A stretch of 64,000 bases of DNA from Chitinophagaceae bacterium (GCA_016787065.1 JAEUVD010000050.1:33644-97643), one strand, 5' to 3'. Shown: positions 19,121-29,016, counted from the stretch's first letter. Notes: a model not told the origin generated them from the letters alone. Program-made: numbers and translations.

Positions 19121-19861
19121 TTATTTCAGTATTCGACCAACACGCAACAGCAATGGAAATTCTACCTTTTGTTCCGGGTTATTCCCCCAATTTGTTTGAA
19201 TTGATTCTAGGAGTTTTGGCACCGGATTGTAGCCTTGTTGCTGTTTGAATTTGGTCACTGCAGACCACGTATTAATATACCCTTCCAAATCCTTCAAAGT
19301 CCAATTAAAAATATTCTTAAAGTTTGGGGCTTGTATTTCTTTAAACGGGAAAGGAATACTTTGGTAGTGGTCATCTACATAACGTCGTTCGGGCTCCCAA
19401 TAATCTTTAAGGGTTTCTTCGTGAAATTCATGCAGTAAATAATCGATGTTCTTATTTATGGTTAGCGTGCCATAACCGGTAACAAGAAGTATGCCTTCGT
19501 TTTTAATCGTTCGTGTTACTTCCTTATAGAACGTATCAAATTGAAACCAATGAATAGCTTGCGCCACCGTGATTGCATTAAATTGATCACTTTCAAAATT
19601 TGTTTTTTCCGCAGCTTGAATACTATAAACTATATTTTCCTTTTGAATAGCTTGTTGTAATTGGTTTTCGCTGATGTCGGTGGCATATACCCTTTCAAAT
19701 CGCTCGGCAAGCATGCCGGCTAATTGGCCATTACCTGTTCCACAATCCCAAACTTGATCGGTTTGTTGAAGTAAGGAGCATAAATACTCAACTAGAAAAT
19801 CCGGATAGCCCGGACGGAAACGTTGATAGTTTGTAGCCTGTGATGAAAAGAGATCTTTCAT
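19121..19861 (-). CDS. Class I SAM-dependent methyltransferase
   Basis: 246 residues with a Rossmann methyltransferase core: motif I VWDCGTGNGQLAGML (about 38-52), acidic motif II ATDISENQLQQA, and a VAQAIHWFQFD stretch equivalent to motif IV. It is close to the 'methyltransferase domain 11' proteins similar to trans-aconitate or yeast CRG1-like methyltransferases, with an N-terminal YQRFRPGYPDFL typical of that group. The substrate is not known. It stands alone between the cupin/hydrolase unit and the two-component genes; the 210-bp spacer 18931-19120 shows nothing I recognise. Confidence 0.87.
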   Translation of the reverse strand: MKDLFSSQATNYQRFRPGYPDFLVEYLCSLLQQTDQVWDCGTGNGQLAGMLAERFERVYATDISENQLQQAIQKENIVYSIQAAEKTNFESDQFNAITVAQAIHWFQFDTFYKEVTRTIKNEGILLVTGYGTLTINKNIDYLLHEFHEETLKDYWEPERRYVDDHYQSIPFPFKEIQAPNFKNIFNWTLKDLEGYINTWSAVTKFKQQQGYNPVPKLLESIQTNWGNNPEQKVEFPLLLRVGRILK

Positions 19862-19936
19862 GTAATAGAGATTATTGAAATCAATGTGATGAAGGTAGTG
19901 TTGGGCATTTAGGAATTCGCAATTCCGGTAAACAAA

Positions 19937-20650
19937 TTAATCCAAGTTTAGAAAATCGAAAACTTCTTTTCGCTTATTTTGAGAAATAGGTATTTCATCC
20001 TTATTACTCATGATGAAGGTGGCACTTTTACCGCGGGTAAAGCCTTTAATTTCATTGATGTTAATAACATAGCTGCGATGTACACGTAAAAAATGACTAT
20101 CCGCGAGTTCATCTTCAATTTCTTTTAAGGAACGAGTGGAAAGGTACTTTTTCCCGTCTTTAACTACAATATACGTATACGTATTGTCGGATTCAAGATG
20201 AATGATTTCTGCGTAAGCTATTAATTCAATAAAATCTTTATTGGGAATGGTGAGAAAACCTTTTTGTATTTCGGTTAGTTTCTTTTCTGGTTTAATTCTC
20301 TTTTTTACTTTCTGAAGTGTTTGAACAAATTCTTCTATTTGAATTGGTTTGAGAAGATAATCGGTAGCGTCAAACTTAATAGCTTGCAAGGCATACTTTT
20401 CATGCGCGGTGATTACTATGATATGTATATTTTTTCGATCGATTGACTGTAAAATATCGAAACCTGTTTTATTGTGCAATTCAATATCCAGAAAGAGTAA
20501 TTGTGGTTCTGATTTTTGAATGAGGTCGATGGCATCTTCTATATTTGTGGCTTCGCCGCATACTTCGATGCCGCTGCCATACTTGCTAAGAAGGTTTTTC
20601 AATAAAACTATATTGGTTTTATCATCATCAATGATTATCGCTTTGATCAT
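19937..20650 (-). CDS. LytTR-family response regulator
   Basis: 237 residues: receiver domain (1-120) with acidic pocket DDD at 8-10, phospho-acceptor Asp55 in LLFLDIEL, and KP at the end of the pocket (YLLKPIQ), followed by a LytTR DNA-binding domain (about 140-237: YIVVKDGKKYLSTRSLKEIE, FLRVHRSYVININEI). Its ATG lies inside the last codons of the sensor gene (23-bp overlap), so the two are translationally coupled partners. It should bind target promoters when phosphorylated by the propeller sensor upstream. Likely targets are not shown by the sequence. Confidence 0.93.
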   Translation of the reverse strand: MIKAIIIDDDKTNIVLLKNLLSKYGSGIEVCGEATNIEDAIDLIQKSEPQLLFLDIELHNKTGFDILQSIDRKNIHIIVITAHEKYALQAIKFDATDYLLKPIQIEEFVQTLQKVKKRIKPEKKLTEIQKGFLTIPNKDFIELIAYAEIIHLESDNTYTYIVVKDGKKYLSTRSLKEIEDELADSHFLRVHRSYVININEIKGFTRGKSATFIMSNKDEIPISQNKRKEVFDFLNLD

Positions 20651-23504
20651 AAATATTTACATTAATAATAGGAAAATAAAATTGTGTTTGAAAGCCAACT
20701 ATTGAACCGTTAGTATCCACTCTATTGCCTGCATGCATTTGAGTTCGTTTACCACTTATTTTTTCAAAGAGTTGTAGTTTTGATTGAATCAGTAAAATAC
20801 CTTTTGACGACGTTGTTGAATCACCGGTATCCATTCCTTTGCCATTATCACTTATGGTTACAAGTAACGAATCTTGATCTAATGCAAAATGCAAATCAAT
20901 TTCGCCATGAGGTTTATCTTGAATACCGTGTTTAAGCGAATTTTCCAATACAGGTTGTAACACAAGGGTAGGTATATAATAAGGTTTTAAATTAAGTTGA
21001 GCATCCATTCGAATATTGAAAACGAAGTTTTGCCGTTTTAATTGTTCCAATTCTAAATAATTTTGAATGAATTCTTTTTCGTGTTGCAGTGAGGTAAGTA
21101 GCTTTCCGCTTTGATCAACACTGCGTCGAAGTATTTTGGCAAACTGACTTAAATATTTATTACCACGTTCAAATTCTTCGTTACTAAAAAGACCTTGCAT
21201 CGTATTTAACGAATTGAAGAGAAAATGCGGATTAATGGTTGATTTCCATTCAGCAATTTCAATAGTACGTTTCTTAATCTCTAACAAATTATTTTCTTGT
21301 TCTTTTCTCAATAAGTATTTCGTCCAGGATCTGAAAATATAATATAATGGTAAAAGAAGAAGCACAAAACCAAGGAGGCGAACCCACAGATATTGATACC
21401 AATGCGGAACTATTTCAACGGAAAATCGTTGTATTTGTGATGTACGACCATCCTTGCTTCTTGCATAGGCAAGTATGGTATAACGTCCCTCCTTCGGAAT
21501 TCGTAAGTTTATGGTAGGGTCTTTTTGTGCTGTATAATTAGATTGTAGTTCTTCGATTCTGTAGAAAAAAGTTTGTTCGATCGGTACGGTGAAATTCAAA
21601 TAATTTATTTTGAAGGAAAGGAGATCGTTTCGATAGATTTTTGTGTTTGGATGAATGCTTGATATGCGATGATTATTTATGGAATAGTCACCTAAAAATA
21701 TTTTTGAATCGTTTTGCTTTATTATATTGTTGAATGGAATGACAGCAATGCCCGATTCTGTAGCGCAATAAATTGTATCTTGGTATAACGTGAGGTCGAA
21801 AATGTTAGACGATGGAAGTCCTTCGCTCTCCAAGAGTGTATAGGCTTTACCGGTAGGTACATGATAGGCAGCTAAACCTTTAGCCGTTGCAATAATTAGA
21901 TATTGACCAAGTCGTCTAATTTTTCTACAGAGGTCGGAAACAAGTCCGTTTTTTGTAGAAATTGTTTGTACAACTTTATTGTTCTTCAGAAAAAGTATGC
22001 CATTTTCTGCAGTACTTACAATCAAAATTGAATCCCAGGTAAGAAGATCAGTGCACCAGTAGTTAATTGGGAAGCCGGCATTTTCTATTTTATATCCATC
22101 ATTGGTTAAGGTCATTTTGTAGATAGAATCTTCTCCACCAAGCAAGATGGTTTTCTCAAATCGAGTTGAAGAATACATTCGTTTAGGATAGCGAACCATT
22201 TTAGGTGTATGGTGCATGTTTTTAGATGAAATAAGTACAACACCTCCGTAAGTACAAACGCCATAATAGTTACTATCTATTATGAAATTGAATTTGCCGC
22301 CATAGAGTGGAATCATTTTTAAATTTTTCGGATTCCCTTTCGAAAAGAAAATGTTTTTATTAGCTGTTACCAAGTAGTCGGAGCCAAATTGGTTAATACT
22401 TAGAATATGAAAAGGGCTAGTCCATTTTTGCGTTACGCTTACCTTTTGTTTTAAGGCTAGTGTAGAACGATTAAATTCAAGTAGCTCGCATTGGTCGTTA
22501 CCGGCAATAATTACATCCTTGTTTACGAATATTGATCGGAAACTGCTTGACGAATTAGAGGAATTTTGAAACACCTTGATACTGGACGTGTTTATTTTGA
22601 ACAATCCATTACCATGGGTTCCTACCCATAAATTTCCCGAAGAATCTTTATTGATTTTTGAAACTGATTTATTCGGAAGGAAACGATTGATCTGTTTTAG
22701 GGTTTTCGAATGAACCTGATAGAATCCCTGATCACGAGCATAATAAAAAAAAGAATCTTTATAGTTCGTACAAAAATTTTCTGCAACAGGGCCGCACTTC
22801 CCTTCCATTAAATTTTTTATAGGAAATCGGATGGGGTTTAAATTCTGATTGATGGCAATGATAGTATCTCCATCTTTTATGGCGTAATTGTAACTATAAT
22901 CTGGTTTTAACGGGATGTTTTGGTAAGTGAGGTCCTGCAAGTTGAATAGTCGAACATGATCGTCGGTTGAAACAATTACTACATCCTTATAGAGTTGTAT
23001 ATCTGAAATGACTTTCCCAATGGGGAACATGGTATGTTGGTCGTTCGAGTCTAGTAAGATCAAATTGTTTTGTTGCGAAGAACCCCAAAGTCGGTTGTAA
23101 GCATCTGATTGAAAAATATGCCAGCTTAATTTACCTAATCTTTTTAGCAGATCATCATTATGAATAGTATGAATTTGATCGTTAAGTATATAGCAAGGTT
23201 CAGACCGTAGCGACTTCATCCAAATGCGATTCTTTTTGTCGAGAAACAAATGAAATATATCATTGGATGGCAAGCCATCTTCTGTAGTATATGTTCTCAT
23301 CTCTGCACCATCGAACCGTGTTAAACCCGCATCGGTTGCAATCCATAATATGCCACGCTGATCGAAAATATGATCGTAAATTAAATTACTGGGAAGTCCG
23401 TCTTTTTTGGTAAACTGAAGATGGAAAGGTTCAAAGCTTTGCGCCGCAGATTGGAATTCTTGAATTAGAAAAACAGCGAGAAATATAAACCATCGTATTC
23501 TCAA
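20628..23504 (-). CDS. Periplasmic-propeller LytS-type sensor histidine kinase
   Basis: 958 residues: signal peptide (to about 22), two-component-regulator propeller repeats (about 28-600, e.g. DGLPSNLIYD, GILWIATDAGLTRFDG, NLWVGTHGNGLFKI), a Y_Y_Y-type beta-sandwich (about 620-690), one membrane helix (about 697-718), a short coiled linker, then a His_kinase domain with INPHFLFNSLN (His760) and an HATPase with ENSLKHG and DNGKGMD (about 854-892). It senses something in the periplasm and signals to the LytTR regulator. No in-frame ATG lies near the signal peptide: translation appears to start at TTG 23504. The stop is TGA within the overlap with the regulator gene. Confidence 0.9.
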   Translation of the reverse strand: MRIRWFIFLAVFLIQEFQSAAQSFEPFHLQFTKKDGLPSNLIYDHIFDQRGILWIATDAGLTRFDGAEMRTYTTEDGLPSNDIFHLFLDKKNRIWMKSLRSEPCYILNDQIHTIHNDDLLKRLGKLSWHIFQSDAYNRLWGSSQQNNLILLDSNDQHTMFPIGKVISDIQLYKDVVIVSTDDHVRLFNLQDLTYQNIPLKPDYSYNYAIKDGDTIIAINQNLNPIRFPIKNLMEGKCGPVAENFCTNYKDSFFYYARDQGFYQVHSKTLKQINRFLPNKSVSKINKDSSGNLWVGTHGNGLFKINTSSIKVFQNSSNSSSSFRSIFVNKDVIIAGNDQCELLEFNRSTLALKQKVSVTQKWTSPFHILSINQFGSDYLVTANKNIFFSKGNPKNLKMIPLYGGKFNFIIDSNYYGVCTYGGVVLISSKNMHHTPKMVRYPKRMYSSTRFEKTILLGGEDSIYKMTLTNDGYKIENAGFPINYWCTDLLTWDSILIVSTAENGILFLKNNKVVQTISTKNGLVSDLCRKIRRLGQYLIIATAKGLAAYHVPTGKAYTLLESEGLPSSNIFDLTLYQDTIYCATESGIAVIPFNNIIKQNDSKIFLGDYSINNHRISSIHPNTKIYRNDLLSFKINYLNFTVPIEQTFFYRIEELQSNYTAQKDPTINLRIPKEGRYTILAYARSKDGRTSQIQRFSVEIVPHWYQYLWVRLLGFVLLLLPLYYIFRSWTKYLLRKEQENNLLEIKKRTIEIAEWKSTINPHFLFNSLNTMQGLFSNEEFERGNKYLSQFAKILRRSVDQSGKLLTSLQHEKEFIQNYLELEQLKRQNFVFNIRMDAQLNLKPYYIPTLVLQPVLENSLKHGIQDKPHGEIDLHFALDQDSLLVTISDNGKGMDTGDSTTSSKGILLIQSKLQLFEKISGKRTQMHAGNRVDTNGSIVGFQTQFYFPIINVNIYDQSDNH

Positions 23505-23658
23505 ACTAAGTTAGTTTTAGAACGGAAAGTTAATTAATCCAATGGTTATCTGAAATACATACATAGATATTCTTTGTTTGAATACAGATATTAAAGTATG
23601 TTTTATATTAAGCTTCTGGAACAATTAAGGGAAGTACAGTGTGATCGATTAAATCTTG

Positions 23659-23698
23659 AAAACAAAAAATCCCGTCTTTCGACAGGATTTCTTGTTTT
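23659..23698 (-). terminator. Hairpin terminator after the 1420-residue secreted protein gene
   Basis: A long stem: AAAACAA/TTGTTTT outside, AAATCC/GGATTT in the middle, GTC/GAC inside a TTTC loop, A/T-flanked on both sides so it could act in either direction. It lies 15 bp past the stop codon. The remaining spacer up to 23504 holds nothing I recognise. Confidence 0.75.
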
Positions 23699-23712
23699 CT
23701 TCCCTTGTTGTG

Positions 23713-26700
23713 TTACGGAGTGCTTGCACTGATCCCGTTCACTATGTTTATCTCAAGTATAAGGAAGTCGAAAATATCAACCACCCCATCCCCGTTAATG
23801 TCTGCACTTAAATAACCACTATTTCCGTTCACAATATCGTTCTCAATTGCTAGAAAATCAAATAGATCAATGGATAAATCTTGATTCACATCGCCGGAAT
23901 ACATAGCAAAAACGCCGGGTTCTATATTTTTTAAATTATCTCCAAAGGCTTTCGTTATGGCATCCGTAAAATTATAGCTTATGGTTGTTGCATTCAATGT
24001 TATCGGATTCTTACTCCATGTTGTTAAACCACTTCGGTGTTTCAAAACTATATAATATGTATTACCATAGGCAGCTGCTGGAAATGTACAACTAATAGTG
24101 CCATCGGTTGCCATGGTTGAGGAGGCGGTGAATGCCAACGTAAATGGTGAGATTGCTTGATGTAACTCAATCGTTATATCGTCGGTAACTGTGGTTGAAC
24201 TGCCTATCCCTTCATTCAATAATACCGGTTGCATGAAACCAGACCCTATGTAATATCCTTCAATGTAAGCCTTTAGATTTAATGTTACACTGCACGGATT
24301 AACAGTAACCGTTATACTATTTGAATTCGAAATACATCCGCTAAGCGAAGTATAAGTACAAGAATAGGTACCGGCTGTGGTAACGGTGATAGTTTGTGTG
24401 GAAGGTCCATTACTCCAGCTATTGCCACTTATTTGGTTTGAACTCAATACAACATTTTGACCGCTACAAAGCGTAGTGCTTCCTAAAGCACTAATGCTGT
24501 TCGTTTGCATCGGATTGTCTATTTCTTCAATTGAAATTTGAATTGTGCCGGTAGAGGTATTGTAACCTTCGAAGACCGCATAGTAGGTTGTGTTCGCGCT
24601 AACCGCTTGTTTCAATGAAGCGGCTGTTGTGTTACAATATGGCCCGTTATCATCGTTCGAAACAAGTTGAGTGCCACTGGCGTTCAATAAATGAATATAG
24701 GTATCGAAGACTGAACCACAGGTTGAAATTTTAATCGAATCTGTACAAGGTCCTGTGGTGAAACGATAAAAAATATCAGCCGAGCTTTGATTATTTGTTC
24801 CGGTATATAAATTATTAAACCCTGAACCTGCCGCATTTGAAATACTGCCGATATAGGGTAAATTAACAACAAACGGATTACTGAAAACATCACCTTGTTG
24901 ATAGTTAACATTTATTACAAGAGTGTTTGAATAAACTTCGGGGCAGGTTGAACCCGTTTGATTGATGGCAGCTCGAAGTTGATAGCTACCACCGTTTAAG
25001 GTAATTAACTGTGTTGCATTAACAGCACCTGAAATAGCATTCCAGGTAATTCCGTTATCCGTAGAAAGTTGCCACTGAATACTATTACCCGTATTACCGC
25101 TAAGACTATAACTTCCTGCAACGCCTGAATTTAATGTTGAAGGGCCTGTTATCGTACCTCCTAATAGCGGTGTTGTACAACCAGCTACTTGAATAATATT
25201 GATGTTATCTAAATAGAGTTTATTTCCATAGCCATTCATATTTTGAAAGGCAATTAGCACACTACTGTTGCCAATATATGCATTGAGGTTAACCGTATCT
25301 GTTCGCCATTGAGCGGCAGTTGGCACGAAGTTATTACCGCCGGAACCTGCTGTTGACAGCACCGTTCCACCTTTTTTATACACTGTAGTGAAGGTTGCAC
25401 CACAATCGGTACTAACAAGTACTGAAAGCGTATCGCTATAACCACTAAATACTTGATACGCTACATCGAAATAAAGTTTCGCATTGGTAGCCCCAGTTAA
25501 ATTGAGTCGCTTGGTTATAAGTTCATCTTTTTCACCAGGATTATTCCAAGAGTAATTATCGAATAACATACTAGCGGATGAATTACCATAACCTCCTGCT
25601 AAACTTGTTTTAGACCAAGCAACTCCCTGCGTACTGTTGTCGATATTCTTCCAGCCTGCAGGAGGGTCCTGAGTTCCTTCAAATCCTTCCGATAAGGGTA
25701 AGGATGCACCATTCGTATTAATGTAAGCAGTAAATGTTTGCGTACTTGAAGTAACACCGTCGGAAACCGTTAACGTTACATTGTAGGAACCATTCACATT
25801 ATAAATTACGGTAGGTGTTGCTGCCGTTGATGATGAGGGTGTTCCGCCCGGAAAACTCCAAGTTCGTGTTGTGATGTTTCCGGTAGAAAGATCAGAAAAT
25901 TGAACCGGAGCACCTACACAAGGGTTTACATTGTCTGCAGCAAAATTGGCCGAAACAATACGTAAATTGCTAATGCCCGTTTCCCAAACACTCCTACCGT
26001 AGTTGGCATAACGTAATACGGTATTGCTCGTACTGTCGTTAAAAATAGAAAGATCAATAGCCTCTGGTCGTGACGGTAAATTCGTGCTATAAATAGTCCA
26101 ACTTGCCGCATTCACCGTCTTGTAATAAACCGCATTATAACTGGCAACAAATACTAGCTGACTTGCCCCATAATATTCATCGGCTAGCACACGAATATGA
26201 TTTACATTAGGAAGATTATAGGTAATATCTATCCAGGATGAACCATAATTGGTGGTCTTATACACTTTTGTATTCGCTGTTATATAAACTGTACCTGGTG
26301 CATTTTTAATTGAAGTAATACTCGCTCTGTTTGATACACTTGCTCCTGCAGGAAGATTGTAAGCTGTAAAAGTTGGCGCAGCCGTTGTGGCATTGGTACT
26401 CACATACATTTTTCCATCTAAGGCTAAAACATATAAAACATCCGGACTCGCAAAACTCACGTGCATCGCTTTAATTACAGTACCTAAGGCTGCAATTTGA
26501 GTCCAAGTAGGTGTGGTGTTCGTTAGGTTCGTTGTTCTATAAATAAACGAATCGCCCACATAAGCAAGATTGGTATTTCCTCTGTAAAAGGCAATGTCAT
26601 CTAAACTAGTTACTCTCGATGGTAAACCATATGTAACATCAGATCCCGATACACTTCTACGTTTATTGTTTTCGTAATAATACACCACCGACGAATTCGC

Positions 26701-27975
26701 GCGGTAATCAAACGCACATTGCGATCCCCAGTCGCCACCACGATTCGTAAACCACCCTGTTCCGGAAGCATATAACTCTCCATTATCTTGAGTACCTATA
26801 CTTACCATATCTTTTCTGGTAGGACTACAGTTACCATGATAAATTTCATAGGCATTCATACCATCACTCTTTGGACTCCAGTTTACTCCGCCATCGGTAC
26901 TTAACCATACCCCACCATCGTTCATGTTGTAGAGTTTTGTATTGTCGTAAGGACTCGTGAAAATTTGGTGCATATCAGTATGTACTTTTTGCCACCAATT
27001 CGTAAGTTGACTCCAGTTTGCACCACCATCGGTCGACTTCCAAACAGCATGAGCAACCATGTAAACGATGTTTGAATTAATTCTATCCACACCGATTCCA
27101 AAATTATAATCTCCTTGACCGGAGGATGAAGAGGAATTATCGTAGTAAGTTAAGTAAGGAGAAGCAGTAGTTTTTACCGAGGTAAACGAAGTGCCGCCAT
27201 TGGTACTTTTGTACAACATTCCACCATTGGCTACCATGCCTAAATAAACGATATTCGTATCGGCAGGTGTAACTGCAATTCTGCAACCGTTACCATTGGT
27301 AATTCCGGGAGGTAATACAATTCCTGAAGTTATTTGTGACCAGGTATCACCAAAATCTGTTGATCGAAAAAAGGCTGAATCGGTAGTGCATGCAAACAAC
27401 GTACGTGAAGTAGGTGTTTTTTGTTTGAGTTCATCAAAGGGTCTGGAAGCCGTTTTTAATACCCAAGTACTACCCGCATTCGTAGTTTTATAAATACCCG
27501 CATCGGTAATAGCTACCAATTTAGTATTGTCGAGCGGGTCCATAATCATATCTACAACAAGTCGGCCACTTAAACCAAGTTGAGTAAATGTTGTACCACC
27601 ATTTGTTGATTTCCACACACCGGAACCTGAATAATAGTAGTTATGATCTCCCGTTCCAAGATAAAGAATTTGATCGTTGGTATGATCTATGCAAACAGAT
27701 GCCAGTCGTGCATTAGGCATGAAATCACAGCCAGGCGCTACCGTCCAGTTATTGCCACCATTAGTGGAAATAAATAAACCACCTCGCGCGGAAATCGCAT
27801 ACATTTTGGAAGCATTGCTTGGATGAAATTTTAATTGACTGACCCGAGTTAAACCATGAATTTGACCACTCACGTTCGTTGGAAAGGTATTCGGGTTTAA
27901 GGCTGTCCAGTTAGCTAGTTGTGCTTCTGCCTGAAAAAATACACAGGTGAAGAAGATGAATAGTATGTTCTTCAT
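23713..27975 (-). CDS. Giant secreted protein: BNR/VPS10-like propeller, PKD domain, dockerin-like C-terminus
   Basis: 1420 residues. A signal peptide (1-18) is followed by a propeller of sialidase/sortilin-type repeats (about 20-670; recurring WKSTDGG, LYKSTNGG, VWLSTDGGVNWSP), a PKD domain (about 675-750: PVQFSDLSTGNITTRTWSFPGG), an adhesion/jelly-roll-like region, further Ig-like repeats with SNSITVTV, and a C-terminal pair of EF-hand-like loops (DVNQDLSIDLFD and DINGDGVVDIFD) that look like dockerin type I repeats. There is no standard T9SS sorting domain at the end; the dockerin-like pair may replace it. Likely a surface adhesin or polymer-binding protein. Preceded 5 nt upstream by a small exported protein. 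Confidence 0.82.
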   Translation of the reverse strand: MKNILFIFFTCVFFQAEAQLANWTALNPNTFPTNVSGQIHGLTRVSQLKFHPSNASKMYAISARGGLFISTNGGNNWTVAPGCDFMPNARLASVCIDHTNDQILYLGTGDHNYYYSGSGVWKSTNGGTTFTQLGLSGRLVVDMIMDPLDNTKLVAITDAGIYKTTNAGSTWVLKTASRPFDELKQKTPTSRTLFACTTDSAFFRSTDFGDTWSQITSGIVLPPGITNGNGCRIAVTPADTNIVYLGMVANGGMLYKSTNGGTSFTSVKTTASPYLTYYDNSSSSSGQGDYNFGIGVDRINSNIVYMVAHAVWKSTDGGANWSQLTNWWQKVHTDMHQIFTSPYDNTKLYNMNDGGVWLSTDGGVNWSPKSDGMNAYEIYHGNCSPTRKDMVSIGTQDNGELYASGTGWFTNRGGDWGSQCAFDYRANSSVVYYYENNKRRSVSGSDVTYGLPSRVTSLDDIAFYRGNTNLAYVGDSFIYRTTNLTNTTPTWTQIAALGTVIKAMHVSFASPDVLYVLALDGKMYVSTNATTAAPTFTAYNLPAGASVSNRASITSIKNAPGTVYITANTKVYKTTNYGSSWIDITYNLPNVNHIRVLADEYYGASQLVFVASYNAVYYKTVNAASWTIYSTNLPSRPEAIDLSIFNDSTSNTVLRYANYGRSVWETGISNLRIVSANFAADNVNPCVGAPVQFSDLSTGNITTRTWSFPGGTPSSSTAATPTVIYNVNGSYNVTLTVSDGVTSSTQTFTAYINTNGASLPLSEGFEGTQDPPAGWKNIDNSTQGVAWSKTSLAGGYGNSSASMLFDNYSWNNPGEKDELITKRLNLTGATNAKLYFDVAYQVFSGYSDTLSVLVSTDCGATFTTVYKKGGTVLSTAGSGGNNFVPTAAQWRTDTVNLNAYIGNSSVLIAFQNMNGYGNKLYLDNINIIQVAGCTTPLLGGTITGPSTLNSGVAGSYSLSGNTGNSIQWQLSTDNGITWNAISGAVNATQLITLNGGSYQLRAAINQTGSTCPEVYSNTLVINVNYQQGDVFSNPFVVNLPYIGSISNAAGSGFNNLYTGTNNQSSADIFYRFTTGPCTDSIKISTCGSVFDTYIHLLNASGTQLVSNDDNGPYCNTTAASLKQAVSANTTYYAVFEGYNTSTGTIQISIEEIDNPMQTNSISALGSTTLCSGQNVVLSSNQISGNSWSNGPSTQTITVTTAGTYSCTYTSLSGCISNSNSITVTVNPCSVTLNLKAYIEGYYIGSGFMQPVLLNEGIGSSTTVTDDITIELHQAISPFTLAFTASSTMATDGTISCTFPAAAYGNTYYIVLKHRSGLTTWSKNPITLNATTISYNFTDAITKAFGDNLKNIEPGVFAMYSGDVNQDLSIDLFDFLAIENDIVNGNSGYLSADINGDGVVDIFDFLILEINIVNGISASTP

Positions 27976-27980
27976 TGTAA

Positions 27981-28400
27981 TTATTTTTTCAGGTTTTTAA
28001 TTTCTTCTTGTTGTTTATACCAGATAGCTGCTCTTTGTTCATGAGTAAGTATTAACCCCGATGGTTGTACAAAAGGTAATGAATCTTTCTTCCAACGTTT
28101 GAACCGTTTATAATGATATTGAAGCTGATCCCAATAATTACGTTCTGCTACGGTTAAGGTTTTGAGGTAATTGGCCAATGCCAGTTTTTCTTTCTCTGCT
28201 TCTTCGCCTTCATCCATTTCTTCAACAGGTTTTACCCGGTCTTTCCAAAAGAAATCGAAAGCCTTTATTGCTTCATAATAGTTTACTTCCGAATTATCAA
28301 TCATGTAAACCCAGTCTGGAAGAGGTTGTGTTTCTTTTTGTTGGGCATCAAGCGTATACGCCAACATAAGGCCGCAAAGTGCCATTATTATTTTTTTCAT
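27981..28400 (-). CDS. Small exported protein of unknown function
   Basis: 139 residues; a signal peptide (MKKIIMALCGLMLAYTLDAQ) and then a charged, mostly helical protein with aromatic clusters (YYEAIKAFDFFWKDR, YWDQLQYHYKRFKRWKK) and an acidic patch (EEMDEGEEAEKEK). I do not recognise the family. The stop lies 5 bp before the start of the giant propeller protein, so the two are one operon and this protein may help its partner's export or assembly; that is inference from position only. No -7 box was found upstream. Confidence 0.75.
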   Translation of the reverse strand: MKKIIMALCGLMLAYTLDAQQKETQPLPDWVYMIDNSEVNYYEAIKAFDFFWKDRVKPVEEMDEGEEAEKEKLALANYLKTLTVAERNYWDQLQYHYKRFKRWKKDSLPFVQPSGLILTHEQRAAIWYKQQEEIKNLKK

Positions 28401-28498
28401 TCACCTGAATTTTATTTGTTAACCAATTAGTGTTTCGTCTAGAGGTTGTTTTCAGGTAAACATCAAAGTGCTCAGAAATTTTCTATGAAGCAAACGAG

Positions 28499-28960
28499 TT
28501 ATTGAATAGAGAACCTAACCTCTTTCGTATCAAATCGGTCTGTTTGGTCATACGCCACTACAGTCAATCTGCAATACACCGTTGAAGCTGCGAAGTTCAC
28601 TACAAATTTTTCGTTGATGGTGTAACCTTCTTTGCTGTTTACATCCGGGTTTTTTACCAGTAGTGTTTTAATAACCGCGTCATCATGAGCCGGATCAATT
28701 TGATCTACCTGAATATGTAGCGTTTTTAAACTACCTCCGGTGGTGGTCGTTTCCATATCCTTCACCGTTCCAACAATATGCACATCGTCGGTTAAATTGT
28801 AAAGGTCGTTCGATAATGGAACCGATATTTTTATTTCCGGAGCAACTACGTCTTCTTCCGGATTGTAATAATAAATACTATTGCTACTAGGTTTACAAGC
28901 CGACATTAAAGCCAACATAACCAGTAAACTGTAAATAAGGTTTTTGGTAGATATCTTCAT
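28499..28960 (-). CDS. Small lipoprotein with Ig-like domain
   Basis: 153 residues from ATG 28958-28960 with a lipobox LMSAC (Cys about 20). The body looks like a single beta-sandwich (APEIKISVPLSNDLYNLTDDVHIVGTVKD, then LTVVAYDQTDRFDTKEVRFSI). It resembles in size and layout the lipoprotein at 37030-37431; both have a Pro-rich opening strand and a closing YDQ/RDQ-type strand, suggesting a shared DUF4625-like fold, but I cannot verify this. An exact -7 box 19 nt upstream fixes the start and rules out the longer frame to 29008. Role unknown. Confidence 0.77.
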   Translation of the reverse strand: MKISTKNLIYSLLVMLALMSACKPSSNSIYYYNPEEDVVAPEIKISVPLSNDLYNLTDDVHIVGTVKDMETTTTGGSLKTLHIQVDQIDPAHDDAVIKTLLVKNPDVNSKEGYTINEKFVVNFAASTVYCRLTVVAYDQTDRFDTKEVRFSIQ

Positions 28961-28979
28961 TCCATTCAGGTTTGAGTTC

Positions 28980-28987
28980 CAAATATA
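28980..28987 (-). promoter_or_regulatory. -7 promoter box deciding the lipoprotein start
   Basis: Minus strand reads TATATTTG (exact), 19 nt before ATG 28960 and inside the longer possible frame. Together with the box at 29017-29024 it forms a compact divergent promoter region. Confidence 0.6.
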
Positions 28988-29016
28988 ATAAAATATAAAT
29001 GTTTGCAAAAGTTTAA

